Shown here in pieces: positions 1-7,232 of a stretch of 32,138 nucleotides of DNA. Positions within the stretch are counted from its first letter, which is position 1. Each line of letters opens with the position of its first letter. Source of the stretch: Treponema sp. (GTDB lineage Bacteria > Spirochaetota > Spirochaetia > Treponematales > Treponemataceae); assembly GCA_016293645.1 (NCBI GenBank), contig JAEDDW010000016.1:1-32138 (forward strand), given 5' to 3'. A program made the translations under genes and the position numbers. Under the pieces are notes generated by a model. The model was not told the DNA's origin. It was given only the letters and a program-made list of their open reading frames with translations, and did no database searches.

Positions 1-29
1 AAAAAATAATGATTTTTTTGTTTTTGCTA

Positions 30-58
30 TTGACATAAAATGGGTAATTATATATTAT
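30..58 (+). promoter_or_regulatory. Sigma-70 promoter of tRNA-Phe
   Basis: TTGACA at 30-35 is followed by a 17-base spacer and TATTAT at 53-58. Transcription should start near 65, just upstream of the mature tRNA 5' end at 72. The -35 box is a full consensus match. The surrounding bases 1-29 are AT-rich and hold nothing else I can recognise. Confidence 0.8.
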
Positions 59-71
59 CTAAGCATCGATT

Positions 72-144
72 GCCGGCGTAGCTCAGCTGGTAGAGCGGAG
101 GACTGAAAATCCTTATGTCATCAGTTCGATTCTGATCGCTGGCA
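72..144 (+). tRNA. tRNA-Phe (anticodon GAA)
   Basis: A 73-base cloverleaf is visible. The acceptor stem GCCGGCG pairs with CGCTGGC (one G-U), with A as discriminator base. The D arm contains GCTCAGCTGGTAGAGC. The anticodon stem GAGGA/TCCTT carries loop CTGAAAA, with anticodon GAA at 105-107 reading UUC/UUU. The T arm contains GTTCGATTC. The 3' CCA is not encoded (the DNA continues AATTTAA), so it must be added after transcription. A promoter lies just upstream and a terminator just downstream, so this is a single-gene transcription unit. Confidence 0.96.
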
Positions 145-150
145 ATTTAA

Positions 151-180
151 GACACTTCTTTACGAGGTGTCTTTTTTTTT
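151..180 (+). terminator. Intrinsic terminator after tRNA-Phe
   Basis: GACACTTC (151-158) pairs with GAGGTGTC (164-171) across the loop TTTAC, with one T-G wobble, followed by a run of nine T. It isolates the tRNA from the ankyrin gene. Confidence 0.88.
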
Positions 181-226
181 ACCCTTGCAACATTTATGCA
201 ACAATATCATGGGAGTTCCGCCTTTC

Positions 227-255
227 TTGTTAAAAGCATTTTTTTGGATTATAAT
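227..255 (+). promoter_or_regulatory. Sigma-70 promoter of the ankyrin-murG operon, start codon at +1
   Basis: TTGTTA (227-232), a 17-base spacer and a perfect TATAAT (250-255) precede ATG codons at 256 and 262. With the usual six bases between the -10 box and +1, transcription starts at the ATG at 262, so the mRNA would have no leader. No Shine-Dalgarno is present near 262. Confidence 0.7.
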
Positions 256-261
256 ATGCAT

Positions 262-1155
262 ATGAAATTTTTGATTATTGCTACTGAAACAGATGGAACT
301 ACAAAATTCGCAGAATTCCTTGAATCTAAAGGTTGTTCTGTTGAAATTTCCACTTTGAATGAAGACAACACCCTTCTTTTCTCAAAAATAAAGAATGCTG
401 ACAATTATATTCTGCTCGACAGTGATAGACTTATGGATAACGGTATTTTCCTGTTTATGCTCGGTCGTATTTCTGAAAGGGGACACTTTGCCATTTTCCA
501 GGGTAAAAACGCTGAAAGCCTCAAGCCATACAATCCTGAGAATGCGGATTTCTTCTATGCTGAAAAGAAAGCCGATGCAATGAAAACATTGAAAGAAAAT
601 TTCAAGGCATATTTTGATGCTGACAAAAAGCGTACTGCATTGAATGATCTGCTTTCACGTGGACTTCCTTTCAACGCAGACTGTATGGCTCACTTCATTG
701 AGAAAGATAAGCCGGAGATCGTCGAGCTTGTTTATGAGGCAGGTCTTGATCTGAATTCCTTTACTGAAGAGGGAGTTCCTGTTCTTTGCGCAGCTACCAG
801 ATGTGGCAATTTTGAATATGTTAAATGGCTTCTTAAAAGAAATGCTGATGTAAATATCATTTCCAAGGACCGTGGTTATTCTCCTGTCATGGATGCGGTC
901 TGGAAGAAGAATCTTGAGATGGTGAAGCTTTACATAAAGGCTGGTGCCGATCTGAACATAATGAGCCGCGACGGACAGCCTATCCTTGTTCTTGCCGTTG
1001 GAAATGGAAATGCAAAGATTGTTGAGGCTCTCCTTAAAGCCGGAGCTGATCCGGATGTCCAGGATGGAATGGGCATGAGCGCCAGAAGTTATGCAAATCT
1101 TTTCAAAAATGCGGATCTTATCAAAATCATGAATAAGTTCCCTAAAAAAGAGTAG
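262..1155 (+). CDS. Ankyrin-repeat protein with N-terminal Rossmann-like domain
   Basis: Protein of 297 residues from ATG 262. The reading frame stays open upstream to an ATG at 196, but that start has no ribosome site and lies upstream of the promoter at 227-255, so I use 262; ATG 256 is the alternative. Residues 1-85 alternate strands and helices (FLIIAT, SVEIST, NYILLDSD, HFAIFQG), suggesting a small alpha/beta nucleotide-binding-like or TIR-like fold. Residues about 125-290 hold about four ankyrin repeats with the usual GNFEYVKWLLKRNADVN, NLEMVKLYIKAGADLN and NAKIVEALLKAGADPD patterns. No signal peptide, so cytoplasmic. It ends three bases before murG and heads its operon. The ankyrin call is firm; the N-terminal fold and the function are unknown. 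Confidence 0.85.
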   Translation: MKFLIIATETDGTTKFAEFLESKGCSVEISTLNEDNTLLFSKIKNADNYILLDSDRLMDNGIFLFMLGRISERGHFAIFQGKNAESLKPYNPENADFFYAEKKADAMKTLKENFKAYFDADKKRTALNDLLSRGLPFNADCMAHFIEKDKPEIVELVYEAGLDLNSFTEEGVPVLCAATRCGNFEYVKWLLKRNADVNIISKDRGYSPVMDAVWKKNLEMVKLYIKAGADLNIMSRDGQPILVLAVGNGNAKIVEALLKAGADPDVQDGMGMSARSYANLFKNADLIKIMNKFPKKE

Positions 1156-1158
1156 ATC

Positions 1159-2319
1159 ATGCAAAAAAATAGAAAAAAGTATGTTGTTGCAATCGCTGGC
1201 GGCGGTACAGGTGGTCATATCTATCCTGGAATCGCCGTGGCTGATGAAATAAGAAATTTAATCTCCGGTAAAGACATTGATCTTGAAATCAACTGGATTG
1301 GTTCCTCCAGGGGAATGGATAAGAATCTGGTTGAGAGAAGTTTTGTGTCAAATGGTGGAAGCATAGACCGTTTCTATGGAATCCCTTCAGGCAAACTCAG
1401 GCGATATCTTACCATCAGGAATTTTTTTGATTTATTTAAAATTCTTGCAGGTTTCATCAAGGCTTTTTTCATTCTTGCCAGGATGAAACCTGACTGCCTT
1501 TTTTCCAAGGGTGGATTTGTCAGTGTTCCTCCATGTATGGCAGCAGGAATTCTTGGTATCCCTTTTTTTACCCATGAATGTGATTTTACTCCTGGTCTTG
1601 CCACAAGGATAAACAGCAGAAAGGCAAAAAATGTTTTTGTCTCATACGAGGATACAAAAAAGTATTTCCCTGAATCCGTAAAGTCAAAATGCGTCGTTAC
1701 GGGCAATCCTGTAAGACCTGTTTTTTACGAGGATCATTCAAAGGATGGTCTTAAATTTCTTGGAATTCCTTCTGACCACAAAAAGCCGGTTCTTCTTGTA
1801 ATTGGTGGCAGTCTTGGGGCATTGCAGATAAATAATCTTGTAACTGAATCCCTTGCTGAATTGAAGAAAAATTTCATCGTCGTCCATCAGACTGGAAAAT
1901 CTTTCGCTGATGATAATCCGGCCATAATGAGTTCCGCCGATGAAAATTACAAGCCTTATGCGTTCATCTACAACGAAATGGTTGCTGTAATCCAGGCTTC
2001 TGATGTGATTCTTTCCAGGTCGGGTGCAAATTCCCTTTCAGAGTGTTCAGTGTGCGCAAAGCCGATGGTTCTTATTCCTCTTTGTGGATCCGGAACAAGA
2101 GGAGACCAGGTTGACAATGCCAGGTTCTTTGAAAGCAAGGGGGCTGCTGTAGTTCTTGTCGGTAAAGATGCTGAAAAAGGCAGACTTCTTGAAAATCTGC
2201 TTGCCCTCCTTGATGAAAATAGGAGAAAAGAAATGTCTTCCAGATGTCTGCTTCTTACAGCCGGAACTAAACCGGTCTCTAAGATTGCGGAACTTGTGCT
2301 AAAGGAAATTGGTCTATGA
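1159..2319 (+). CDS. murG: UDP-GlcNAc:lipid I N-acetylglucosaminyltransferase MurG
   Basis: Protein of 386 residues, near the usual MurG length. It makes lipid II by adding GlcNAc to undecaprenyl-PP-MurNAc-peptide on the inner face of the membrane. Residues 13-24 carry the glycine-rich AGGGTGGHIYPG signature of GT28 enzymes. Later come GNPVRP, VIGGSLGALQIN and the UDP-sugar-binding region SRSGANSLSE followed by GDQVDNA. In E. coli murG lies in the dcw cluster; here it sits with cvpA, holB and a two-component pair. Its stop overlaps the cvpA start as ATGA (2316-2319). AAAGAG lies 6 bases before ATG 1159. Confidence 0.96.
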   Translation: MQKNRKKYVVAIAGGGTGGHIYPGIAVADEIRNLISGKDIDLEINWIGSSRGMDKNLVERSFVSNGGSIDRFYGIPSGKLRRYLTIRNFFDLFKILAGFIKAFFILARMKPDCLFSKGGFVSVPPCMAAGILGIPFFTHECDFTPGLATRINSRKAKNVFVSYEDTKKYFPESVKSKCVVTGNPVRPVFYEDHSKDGLKFLGIPSDHKKPVLLVIGGSLGALQINNLVTESLAELKKNFIVVHQTGKSFADDNPAIMSSADENYKPYAFIYNEMVAVIQASDVILSRSGANSLSECSVCAKPMVLIPLCGSGTRGDQVDNARFFESKGAAVVLVGKDAEKGRLLENLLALLDENRRKEMSSRCLLLTAGTKPVSKIAELVLKEIGL

Positions 2320-2843
2320 ATCTTCCTGTTATTGATATGGTGTTTACGATTGTCATCATCGCTCTTGCTTTGTTTGGCATGATCAACGGTTTCATCAATG
2401 AAGTCATGGGTAAAATCATTCCGATTGTTTCAATCTGGATAGCTTTCATGACATTCAGATATGTTGTGGAACCCATCGAAAAAAATGTGAACATGCATTT
2501 TGTCGCAGTGGTGCTGGCTTTCCTCATAGTCTTTATCGCATGTTTTATCGTTCTGAAAATCCTGCAGCTTATTTTGAAATCGATTTTCAGTGGATATGTG
2601 CTCAAGTCTTTGGACAGATTTCTTGGGCTTGTTGCTGGTGCTTTTGAAGGCATTGCACTGGTCTGTGTTGTCCTGATAGTTCTTCTTGCACAGCCTTGGT
2701 TCGATACCAACAGTCTTCTGGCCGGAAGCATTTATCTGAAGCTTCTTGGGCCTGTAATTTCTATTCCGCTAAATGTTCTCAATGAGTCTTTGAACGGAAC
2801 TAAAACCGCTTTCTTGAATTGTCTGGGTGCCATGAATGTTTGA
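2316..2843 (+). CDS. cvpA: CvpA family inner-membrane protein
   Basis: Protein of 175 residues with about four hydrophobic segments (near residues 3-22, 25-46, 61-88 and 98-128) and the small glycine-bearing N-terminal hairpin (VIIALALFGMINGFINEVMG) typical of CvpA (colicin V production) proteins. The molecular function of this family is unsettled; members have been linked to envelope stress and colicin V secretion. The start overlaps the murG stop by four bases, and the 3' end overlaps holB by eight bases, so translation is probably coupled. Family assignment is from hydropathy and overall pattern. Confidence 0.8.
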   Translation: MNLPVIDMVFTIVIIALALFGMINGFINEVMGKIIPIVSIWIAFMTFRYVVEPIEKNVNMHFVAVVLAFLIVFIACFIVLKILQLILKSIFSGYVLKSLDRFLGLVAGAFEGIALVCVVLIVLLAQPWFDTNSLLAGSIYLKLLGPVISIPLNVLNESLNGTKTAFLNCLGAMNV

Positions 2844-4077
2844 CAATATCATCAGCCAAAGTGTAACGGAACAGCTTAAGGAAAATATTCTCGCACATAA
2901 ACTGCCTGGCGCAGTTCTTTTTTATGGACCTGCATCTTCTGGTAAGCTTTCCTGTGCCCTTGAAACTGCCCGAGTACTTTCCTGTGAGAACGGGGGAGAC
3001 TGGACCTGCTGCTGTTCAAGCTGTCTTAAGCACAAGGCCCTGGTAAGCCATAACGTCCTTATCGCAGGTCCTGGTAACAAAACCCTTGAAATAAATGCCG
3101 CTCGCAATACACTGGTCACCATGAATCTTCAGAATTCACGGCATCTTGAAGCAAGCCGTTACCTGTTTTTAAGGGCTGTCAGAAAACTTACAGTACGGTT
3201 CAGTCATGTCCTATGGGAAGGTGATGATAAGCTTTCGAAATTCTCTCCGATTCTTGAAGCAATAAATGATAATCTTGAGCTTCTTCAGCCGGGAAGAGTT
3301 CTTCCTGATGACGAGGAGCTTAAAAAGATAGTTGATGCTGTCTGCAAGGATTGCGAAAAGCTTGAGAGCTCCTATCTTTATGATTCTTTGCCTGTGTCTC
3401 AGATCAGAAATTTTTCCAGCTGGGCTCATCTTACTTCAAGCAGCGGCAAGAAAGTGATAATAATTGAAAATGCCGAACAGATGATGGAAGGATCAAAGAA
3501 TGCCCTCCTGAAAATTCTTGAGGAACCTCCCCGGGATACAATGTTCATTTTGACGACAACACAAAGAGGTGCGATCCTACCGACGATTCTTTCACGACTC
3601 AGGACTTACAGTTTTGTTGAAAGATCTGCAGAAAAGCAAAAGGAATTGATCCAGCGTGTCTTTCATACGACATGCAATGTGAATGGGGCGGAAGTTGAAA
3701 CGATCAATGATTTTCTTCAGACTTTCCTGCCCGTGAAACCCGATGAGGTTTACCTTCATGCTGACAAATTCTTCAATAAGATTGCAGAAGGTCATGTTCC
3801 TGACATTGCGGCAGTTGTAGATTCCTGCTGTGGTTTTGAACCAAAAGTGCTTTTTAAGATTTTCCTTCGTGGAATTATTGAAGCCCAGAAAAAAATGAAG
3901 GTCAATGGGGCTGGTTTTGAAGTTTCCGCAAAACTACTTGCTCTGTTAAGAAAGACATTGAACAATGTTACGCTTTATAATCAAAATCCCTCATCTGCCC
4001 TTGAGGAGCTTACCCGAAGCATCATGGAATTGAATTTCCTGAATGATGGTATCATGAGGAGCTGTGCAAATGAGTGA
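2836..4077 (+). CDS. holB: DNA polymerase III delta' subunit (clamp loader) with large insertion
   Basis: Protein of 413 residues of the clamp-loader AAA+ family. Walker A is GPASSGKLS (31-39). A Cys cluster (C50, C58-C60, C63) occupies the position of the clamp-loader zinc module. The Walker B position reads VIIIENAEQ (207-215), and LLKILEEPPRDTMFILTT (224-241) with ILSRLRTYSF (251-260) are typical delta'/gamma motifs; the SRC motif has Leu for Cys. Delta' fits better than DnaX because Walker B lacks the DE pair and the protein is short. About 100 residues (about 80-184), rich in predicted helix, separate the zinc module from the SQIRNF region, where the usual protein has only a short linker. 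Overlaps cvpA by eight bases. Confidence 0.85.
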   Translation: MFDNIISQSVTEQLKENILAHKLPGAVLFYGPASSGKLSCALETARVLSCENGGDWTCCCSSCLKHKALVSHNVLIAGPGNKTLEINAARNTLVTMNLQNSRHLEASRYLFLRAVRKLTVRFSHVLWEGDDKLSKFSPILEAINDNLELLQPGRVLPDDEELKKIVDAVCKDCEKLESSYLYDSLPVSQIRNFSSWAHLTSSSGKKVIIIENAEQMMEGSKNALLKILEEPPRDTMFILTTTQRGAILPTILSRLRTYSFVERSAEKQKELIQRVFHTTCNVNGAEVETINDFLQTFLPVKPDEVYLHADKFFNKIAEGHVPDIAAVVDSCCGFEPKVLFKIFLRGIIEAQKKMKVNGAGFEVSAKLLALLRKTLNNVTLYNQNPSSALEELTRSIMELNFLNDGIMRSCANE

Positions 4078-5263
4078 TTTTGTAGGCAAGGTTTCCGAGA
4101 AATTAAAAAAACTTTCTGATGAACAGGTAGAAAGGCTTATTTCTACGATTCAGGAAGAGAATGATATTTTTGATTCCATTCTTGAAAGTCTTTCTGCCGG
4201 TATTGTCGTTGTTGATAAATCCTGGCATGTCATAAAACTTAATAAAGCTGTAAAAAGACTTGTTCCTCTGGTTGCCCACTATAAAGAACGCAATGATGTT
4301 TTCTGGAATTTGATAGATGACTCCGACATTGCTGAGTTCTTTTCTAAGACTGCTTCGGATAATAATTACAATGTAAGCCGTGAATTTTCCCTGGTCTCTG
4401 AAAATTCCACTTCATTCATTGTTATTTCCGTTCTTCCCTTGGTGAAGAAAAAGGATATCGCCGGCTCAATCATTACGATAAGTGATATGACTGCAAAAAG
4501 ACAGCAGGAAATTCTTCTGCATAGAATGGACAGTCTTCAGAGTCTTACAAATCTGGCAGCATCAGTTGCCCATGAAATCAAAAATCCTCTTGGGGCCATA
4601 AGCATACATATTCAGCTTCTTCAAAAAGCCATCAGAAAAAGCCGTAATAGCGACGGAATACTTCCTGAAGAAAAATTCGTTGAAAAATATCTCGATGTGG
4701 TGAATGAGGAAATAGATAATCTTAACAGAATAGTGATGGATTTCCTTTTTGCCGTAAGGCCTGTAAAAGTCCAGCTTGTGCTTTCAGATCCTGATAAAGT
4801 GATCAGAAAAAGCGTTGAGTTTTTCAGACCTGAACTTGAGAATGGCAAAATTGAACTTTCTGTCGATCTGTGTGATGAAACAAGGCTTCTTATTGATGAA
4901 AAGCTTATGCGTGAAATAATCATCAACTTGATTCAGAATGCCAAAGCTGCTGTTTTATCAGCAAAGAACAGGTCTTTCTTGAAGATTGGCGTAAATTCAT
5001 TTGTAAAAAATGACAGATATATTCTTACTGTTGCAGACAATGGATGCGGTATGAACAGCGATACATGTTCTCATGTTTTTGAGCCTTACTACACGACAAA
5101 AGCCAATGGAACCGGGCTTGGACTTACTACTGTATATAAAATAATCAAGGAATTCCAGGGAGACATTTCAGTCACATCAGAAGTCGATAAAGGAACTGTG
5201 TTTACGGTTTCAATTCCCGTGCCACAGCAGTCAACCATGCTTCTTGAAGGAGCCGTTAAGTGA
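4070..5263 (+). CDS. atoS: Soluble PAS-histidine kinase, NtrB/AtoS-like
   Basis: Protein of 397 residues from ATG 4070. A GTG at 4064 is in frame, but AGGAG at 4057-4061 is correctly spaced (8 bases) only for 4070. There is no transmembrane segment or signal peptide, so it senses in the cytoplasm. A PAS domain spans about residues 30-140. The HisKA motif AHEIKNPLG carries phospho-acceptor His168. The ATPase lobe has the N box NLIQNAKAA (286-294), DNGCGM (323-328) and GTGLGL (347-352). It overlaps holB by eight bases and its stop overlaps the GTG of the sigma-54 activator by four, so the two make a cognate pair. The name atoS follows treponemal annotation usage; nothing here points to acetoacetate, and the signal is unknown. 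Confidence 0.9.
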   Translation: MSDFVGKVSEKLKKLSDEQVERLISTIQEENDIFDSILESLSAGIVVVDKSWHVIKLNKAVKRLVPLVAHYKERNDVFWNLIDDSDIAEFFSKTASDNNYNVSREFSLVSENSTSFIVISVLPLVKKKDIAGSIITISDMTAKRQQEILLHRMDSLQSLTNLAASVAHEIKNPLGAISIHIQLLQKAIRKSRNSDGILPEEKFVEKYLDVVNEEIDNLNRIVMDFLFAVRPVKVQLVLSDPDKVIRKSVEFFRPELENGKIELSVDLCDETRLLIDEKLMREIIINLIQNAKAAVLSAKNRSFLKIGVNSFVKNDRYILTVADNGCGMNSDTCSHVFEPYYTTKANGTGLGLTTVYKIIKEFQGDISVTSEVDKGTVFTVSIPVPQQSTMLLEGAVK

Positions 5264-6636
5264 AATTTACACTATTGATTATTGATGATGAAAAAAACAT
5301 ACGCGATGGGCTTGCAGCCAATTTTGAACTTGAAGACTACAATGTAAAGACTGCATCTTCCGGAGAGGAAGGAATCGAGCTCATTTCTAAAGGTGATATT
5401 GATCTTGTGATTACTGATCTGAGGATGCCAGGCATAAGTGGAGAAGAAGTTTTAAAGCATGTTGCAACTGTCACTCCAGGAATTCCGGTGATCATCCTTA
5501 CAGGTCATGGAAGCATTGATGCTGCCGTCGATGCCATGAGACATGGAGCTTATGACTTTTTGACCAAGCCGCTGAATCTTGATCAGCTTGAGATGATCGT
5601 AAAAAGGGCTCTGGAAAGCCGCGAACTCAAACTTGAGCATCAGGATTTGAAGAAATCCGTTGATGAAAAAAATGCCTTCAAGGACATGATCGGCAAATCA
5701 CCTGCGATGCAGAAGATTCAGGAGATAATAAAGAAAGCTGCGGATTCAAAGGCGAGCGTTCTTATTACTGGAGAAAGTGGTGTCGGTAAGGAAGTTGTGG
5801 CCCGTGCCATTCATGAACTTTCCTCAAGGCATGGAAAACCCATGATAGATGTTCACTGTGCAGCCCTCAGCGAAACCCTTCTCGAAAGTGAATTGTTTGG
5901 ACATGAAAAGGGTGCCTTTACAGGTGCAGACCATCTTCAGAAGGGCCGCTTTGAAAGAGCCCACGGAAGCACCATTTTCCTTGATGAGATCGGAGAAATC
6001 AATCAGAGTACACAGATCAAGATCTTAAGGGTCCTTGCAGAAAGGAAATTTGAGCGAGTTGGTGGAGAGCAGACCATTGCTGTTGATGTAAGGATAGTTG
6101 CCGCAACCAACAGAAATCTGGAAAATGAGATAAAAGAGGGCAAATTTAGAGAGGATTTGTTTTACAGGTTGAATGTCATCCATATTCATGTTCCTCCATT
6201 GAGAGAAAGAAAAAGCGATCTGCCTCTTCTTATGGCATCTTTCCTTTCCCGATTTAATGAGGAAAACGGAAAAAGCATAAAGGGCTTTGACAATAAATCC
6301 AAGGCTGCCATGAATTCCTATGATTGGCCTGGAAACATAAGGGAACTTAGAAATTGTGTTGAAAGCGCTGTTGTCATGTGCAGTGGTGATGAAATCACGA
6401 TTGATGATCTGCCTGTAAACATTGCCAGCAGTTCTTCAGAAAACGCCATTTCTGTTCCATTTGGCATTTCTCTTAATGATGCTGAACGGATTGTTATTGA
6501 ACAAAACCTTGCTGCCCAGAAAAACAACAAAACAAAGACCGCGGAAATTCTTGGCATAGGCAGAAAAACATTGCAGCGAAAACTTGCTGAATGGGGCATA
6601 GAAGATGGAGAGAGTAGCGATGGAGACAATGTATGA
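5260..6636 (+). CDS. atoC: Sigma-54-dependent response regulator, AtoC/NtrC-like
   Basis: Protein of 458 residues starting at a GTG (5260) with a strong GAAGGAG seven bases upstream. Receiver residues are Asp53 (phospho-acceptor in ITDLRMPG), Thr81 and Lys103. The AAA+ domain has Walker A GESGVGKE (171-178), the sigma-54 contact loop GAFTGA (218-223) and Walker B TIFLDEIG (238-245). A Fis-type helix-turn-helix (NKTKTAEILGIGRKTLQRKL, about 423-441) ends the protein. All residues needed for a working activator of sigma-54 holoenzyme are present. It is paired with the kinase just upstream. I saw no -24/-12 promoter in the window, so its targets are probably elsewhere. Confidence 0.95.
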   Translation: MKFTLLIIDDEKNIRDGLAANFELEDYNVKTASSGEEGIELISKGDIDLVITDLRMPGISGEEVLKHVATVTPGIPVIILTGHGSIDAAVDAMRHGAYDFLTKPLNLDQLEMIVKRALESRELKLEHQDLKKSVDEKNAFKDMIGKSPAMQKIQEIIKKAADSKASVLITGESGVGKEVVARAIHELSSRHGKPMIDVHCAALSETLLESELFGHEKGAFTGADHLQKGRFERAHGSTIFLDEIGEINQSTQIKILRVLAERKFERVGGEQTIAVDVRIVAATNRNLENEIKEGKFREDLFYRLNVIHIHVPPLRERKSDLPLLMASFLSRFNEENGKSIKGFDNKSKAAMNSYDWPGNIRELRNCVESAVVMCSGDEITIDDLPVNIASSSSENAISVPFGISLNDAERIVIEQNLAAQKNNKTKTAEILGIGRKTLQRKLAEWGIEDGESSDGDNV

Positions 6637-7072
6637 TAGACTTGGTGATCTGCTAAATGAAACTTTGGAAGCCGGACATGTCAAATTTGTAAAACCTCCG
6701 GTAGAAAACAAAGAAGACGAAAACAGAAAACCACAAAAGAGTGAAGATACCGGGACAATTGAGAAAGAAAAACATAAGAGGAACTTTTCTACGGAACGCA
6801 GAAAAAATCCGGGTCATAAAAAGATGGCTTCTGCTGAACCTGTACCTTTCCTAAAAAAATTGACTCCTGAAATCATGAGAGCTTACAGAAACCTTGGAAT
6901 CACTGTCAGTGCTACAAAAGATGAAGTGAAAAAAGCTTACAAGGAAAGATTGAAGTATTTTCATCCGGATAAGCACACCGGCAATGTAATTCTTGAAAAA
7001 ATCGCCACAGACAAGACACGTCAGGTTGTGGAATCTTTTGAACTTATAATGAATTATCTTGGAGAAAAATAA
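6620..7072 (+). CDS. Small protein with C-terminal J domain
   Basis: Protein of 150 residues from ATG 6620, chosen because GGAGAGAG (6607-6614) lies five bases upstream; an in-frame ATG at 6605 lacks a site. It overlaps the end of atoC by 17 bases. Residues 1-22 may form an amphipathic helix (YDRLGDLLNETLEAGHVKFV), 25-75 are a charged, probably disordered linker, and 84-148 form a J domain with the HPD motif at 115-117 (KERLKYFHPDKHTG). HPD stimulates Hsp70 ATPase, so it is a likely DnaK co-chaperone, but it lacks the Gly/Phe and zinc regions of DnaJ and has the J domain at the C terminus. Substrate and role are unknown. Confidence 0.85.
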   Translation: METMYDRLGDLLNETLEAGHVKFVKPPVENKEDENRKPQKSEDTGTIEKEKHKRNFSTERRKNPGHKKMASAEPVPFLKKLTPEIMRAYRNLGITVSATKDEVKKAYKERLKYFHPDKHTGNVILEKIATDKTRQVVESFELIMNYLGEK

Positions 7073-7094
7073 GTGGCTTTGACTGCTTAAATAA

Positions 7095-7162
7095 AAAAAG
7101 CACAGTTTTGAAAAGGGTCTTAAAGTGTTAGAACACAACCCAGAACAAACACTGTGCTTTTT
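7095..7162. terminator. Bidirectional terminator between J-domain gene and glgC
   Basis: AAAAAGCACAGT (7095-7106) pairs with ACTGTGCTTTTT (7151-7162), giving T runs on both strands. The 44-base loop contains a smaller nested hairpin, GTGT/ACAC within GGGT/ACCC. It lies between converging genes and can serve both. The same stem core recurs in the acpP terminator at 29909-29937. Confidence 0.8.
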
Positions 7163-7169
7163 CCAACAA

Positions 7170-7185
7170 GGCTTCTTTTGAAGCC
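7170..7185 (-). terminator. Short hairpin downstream of glgC
   Basis: GGCTTC-TTTT-GAAGCC (six base pairs, four-base loop) lies 47 bases past the glgC stop. It has no long T run of its own and is probably an accessory pausing or mRNA-stabilising hairpin before the terminator at 7095-7162. Confidence 0.4.
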
Positions 7186-7232
7186 CGTATATATGTTCCC
7201 CATCTCCTTGTAAGCGGGGATAACATTGAAAC

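Noticed and set aside
655..1218. Minus-strand open frame of 187 codons opposite the ankyrin and murG genes
   Set aside because: It lies fully antisense to well-supported genes, has no recognisable domain and shows no ribosome site; it is a by-product of codon bias.
4064..4069. GTG start for the AtoS-like kinase
   Set aside because: It is only two bases from the AGGAG, too close; ATG 4070 has the correct spacing.
5260..6636. A sigma-54 (-24/-12) promoter in the window as a target of the AtoC-like regulator
   Set aside because: I looked for GG-N10-GC type sites in the intergenic regions and saw none with convincing TGGC and TTGC elements.
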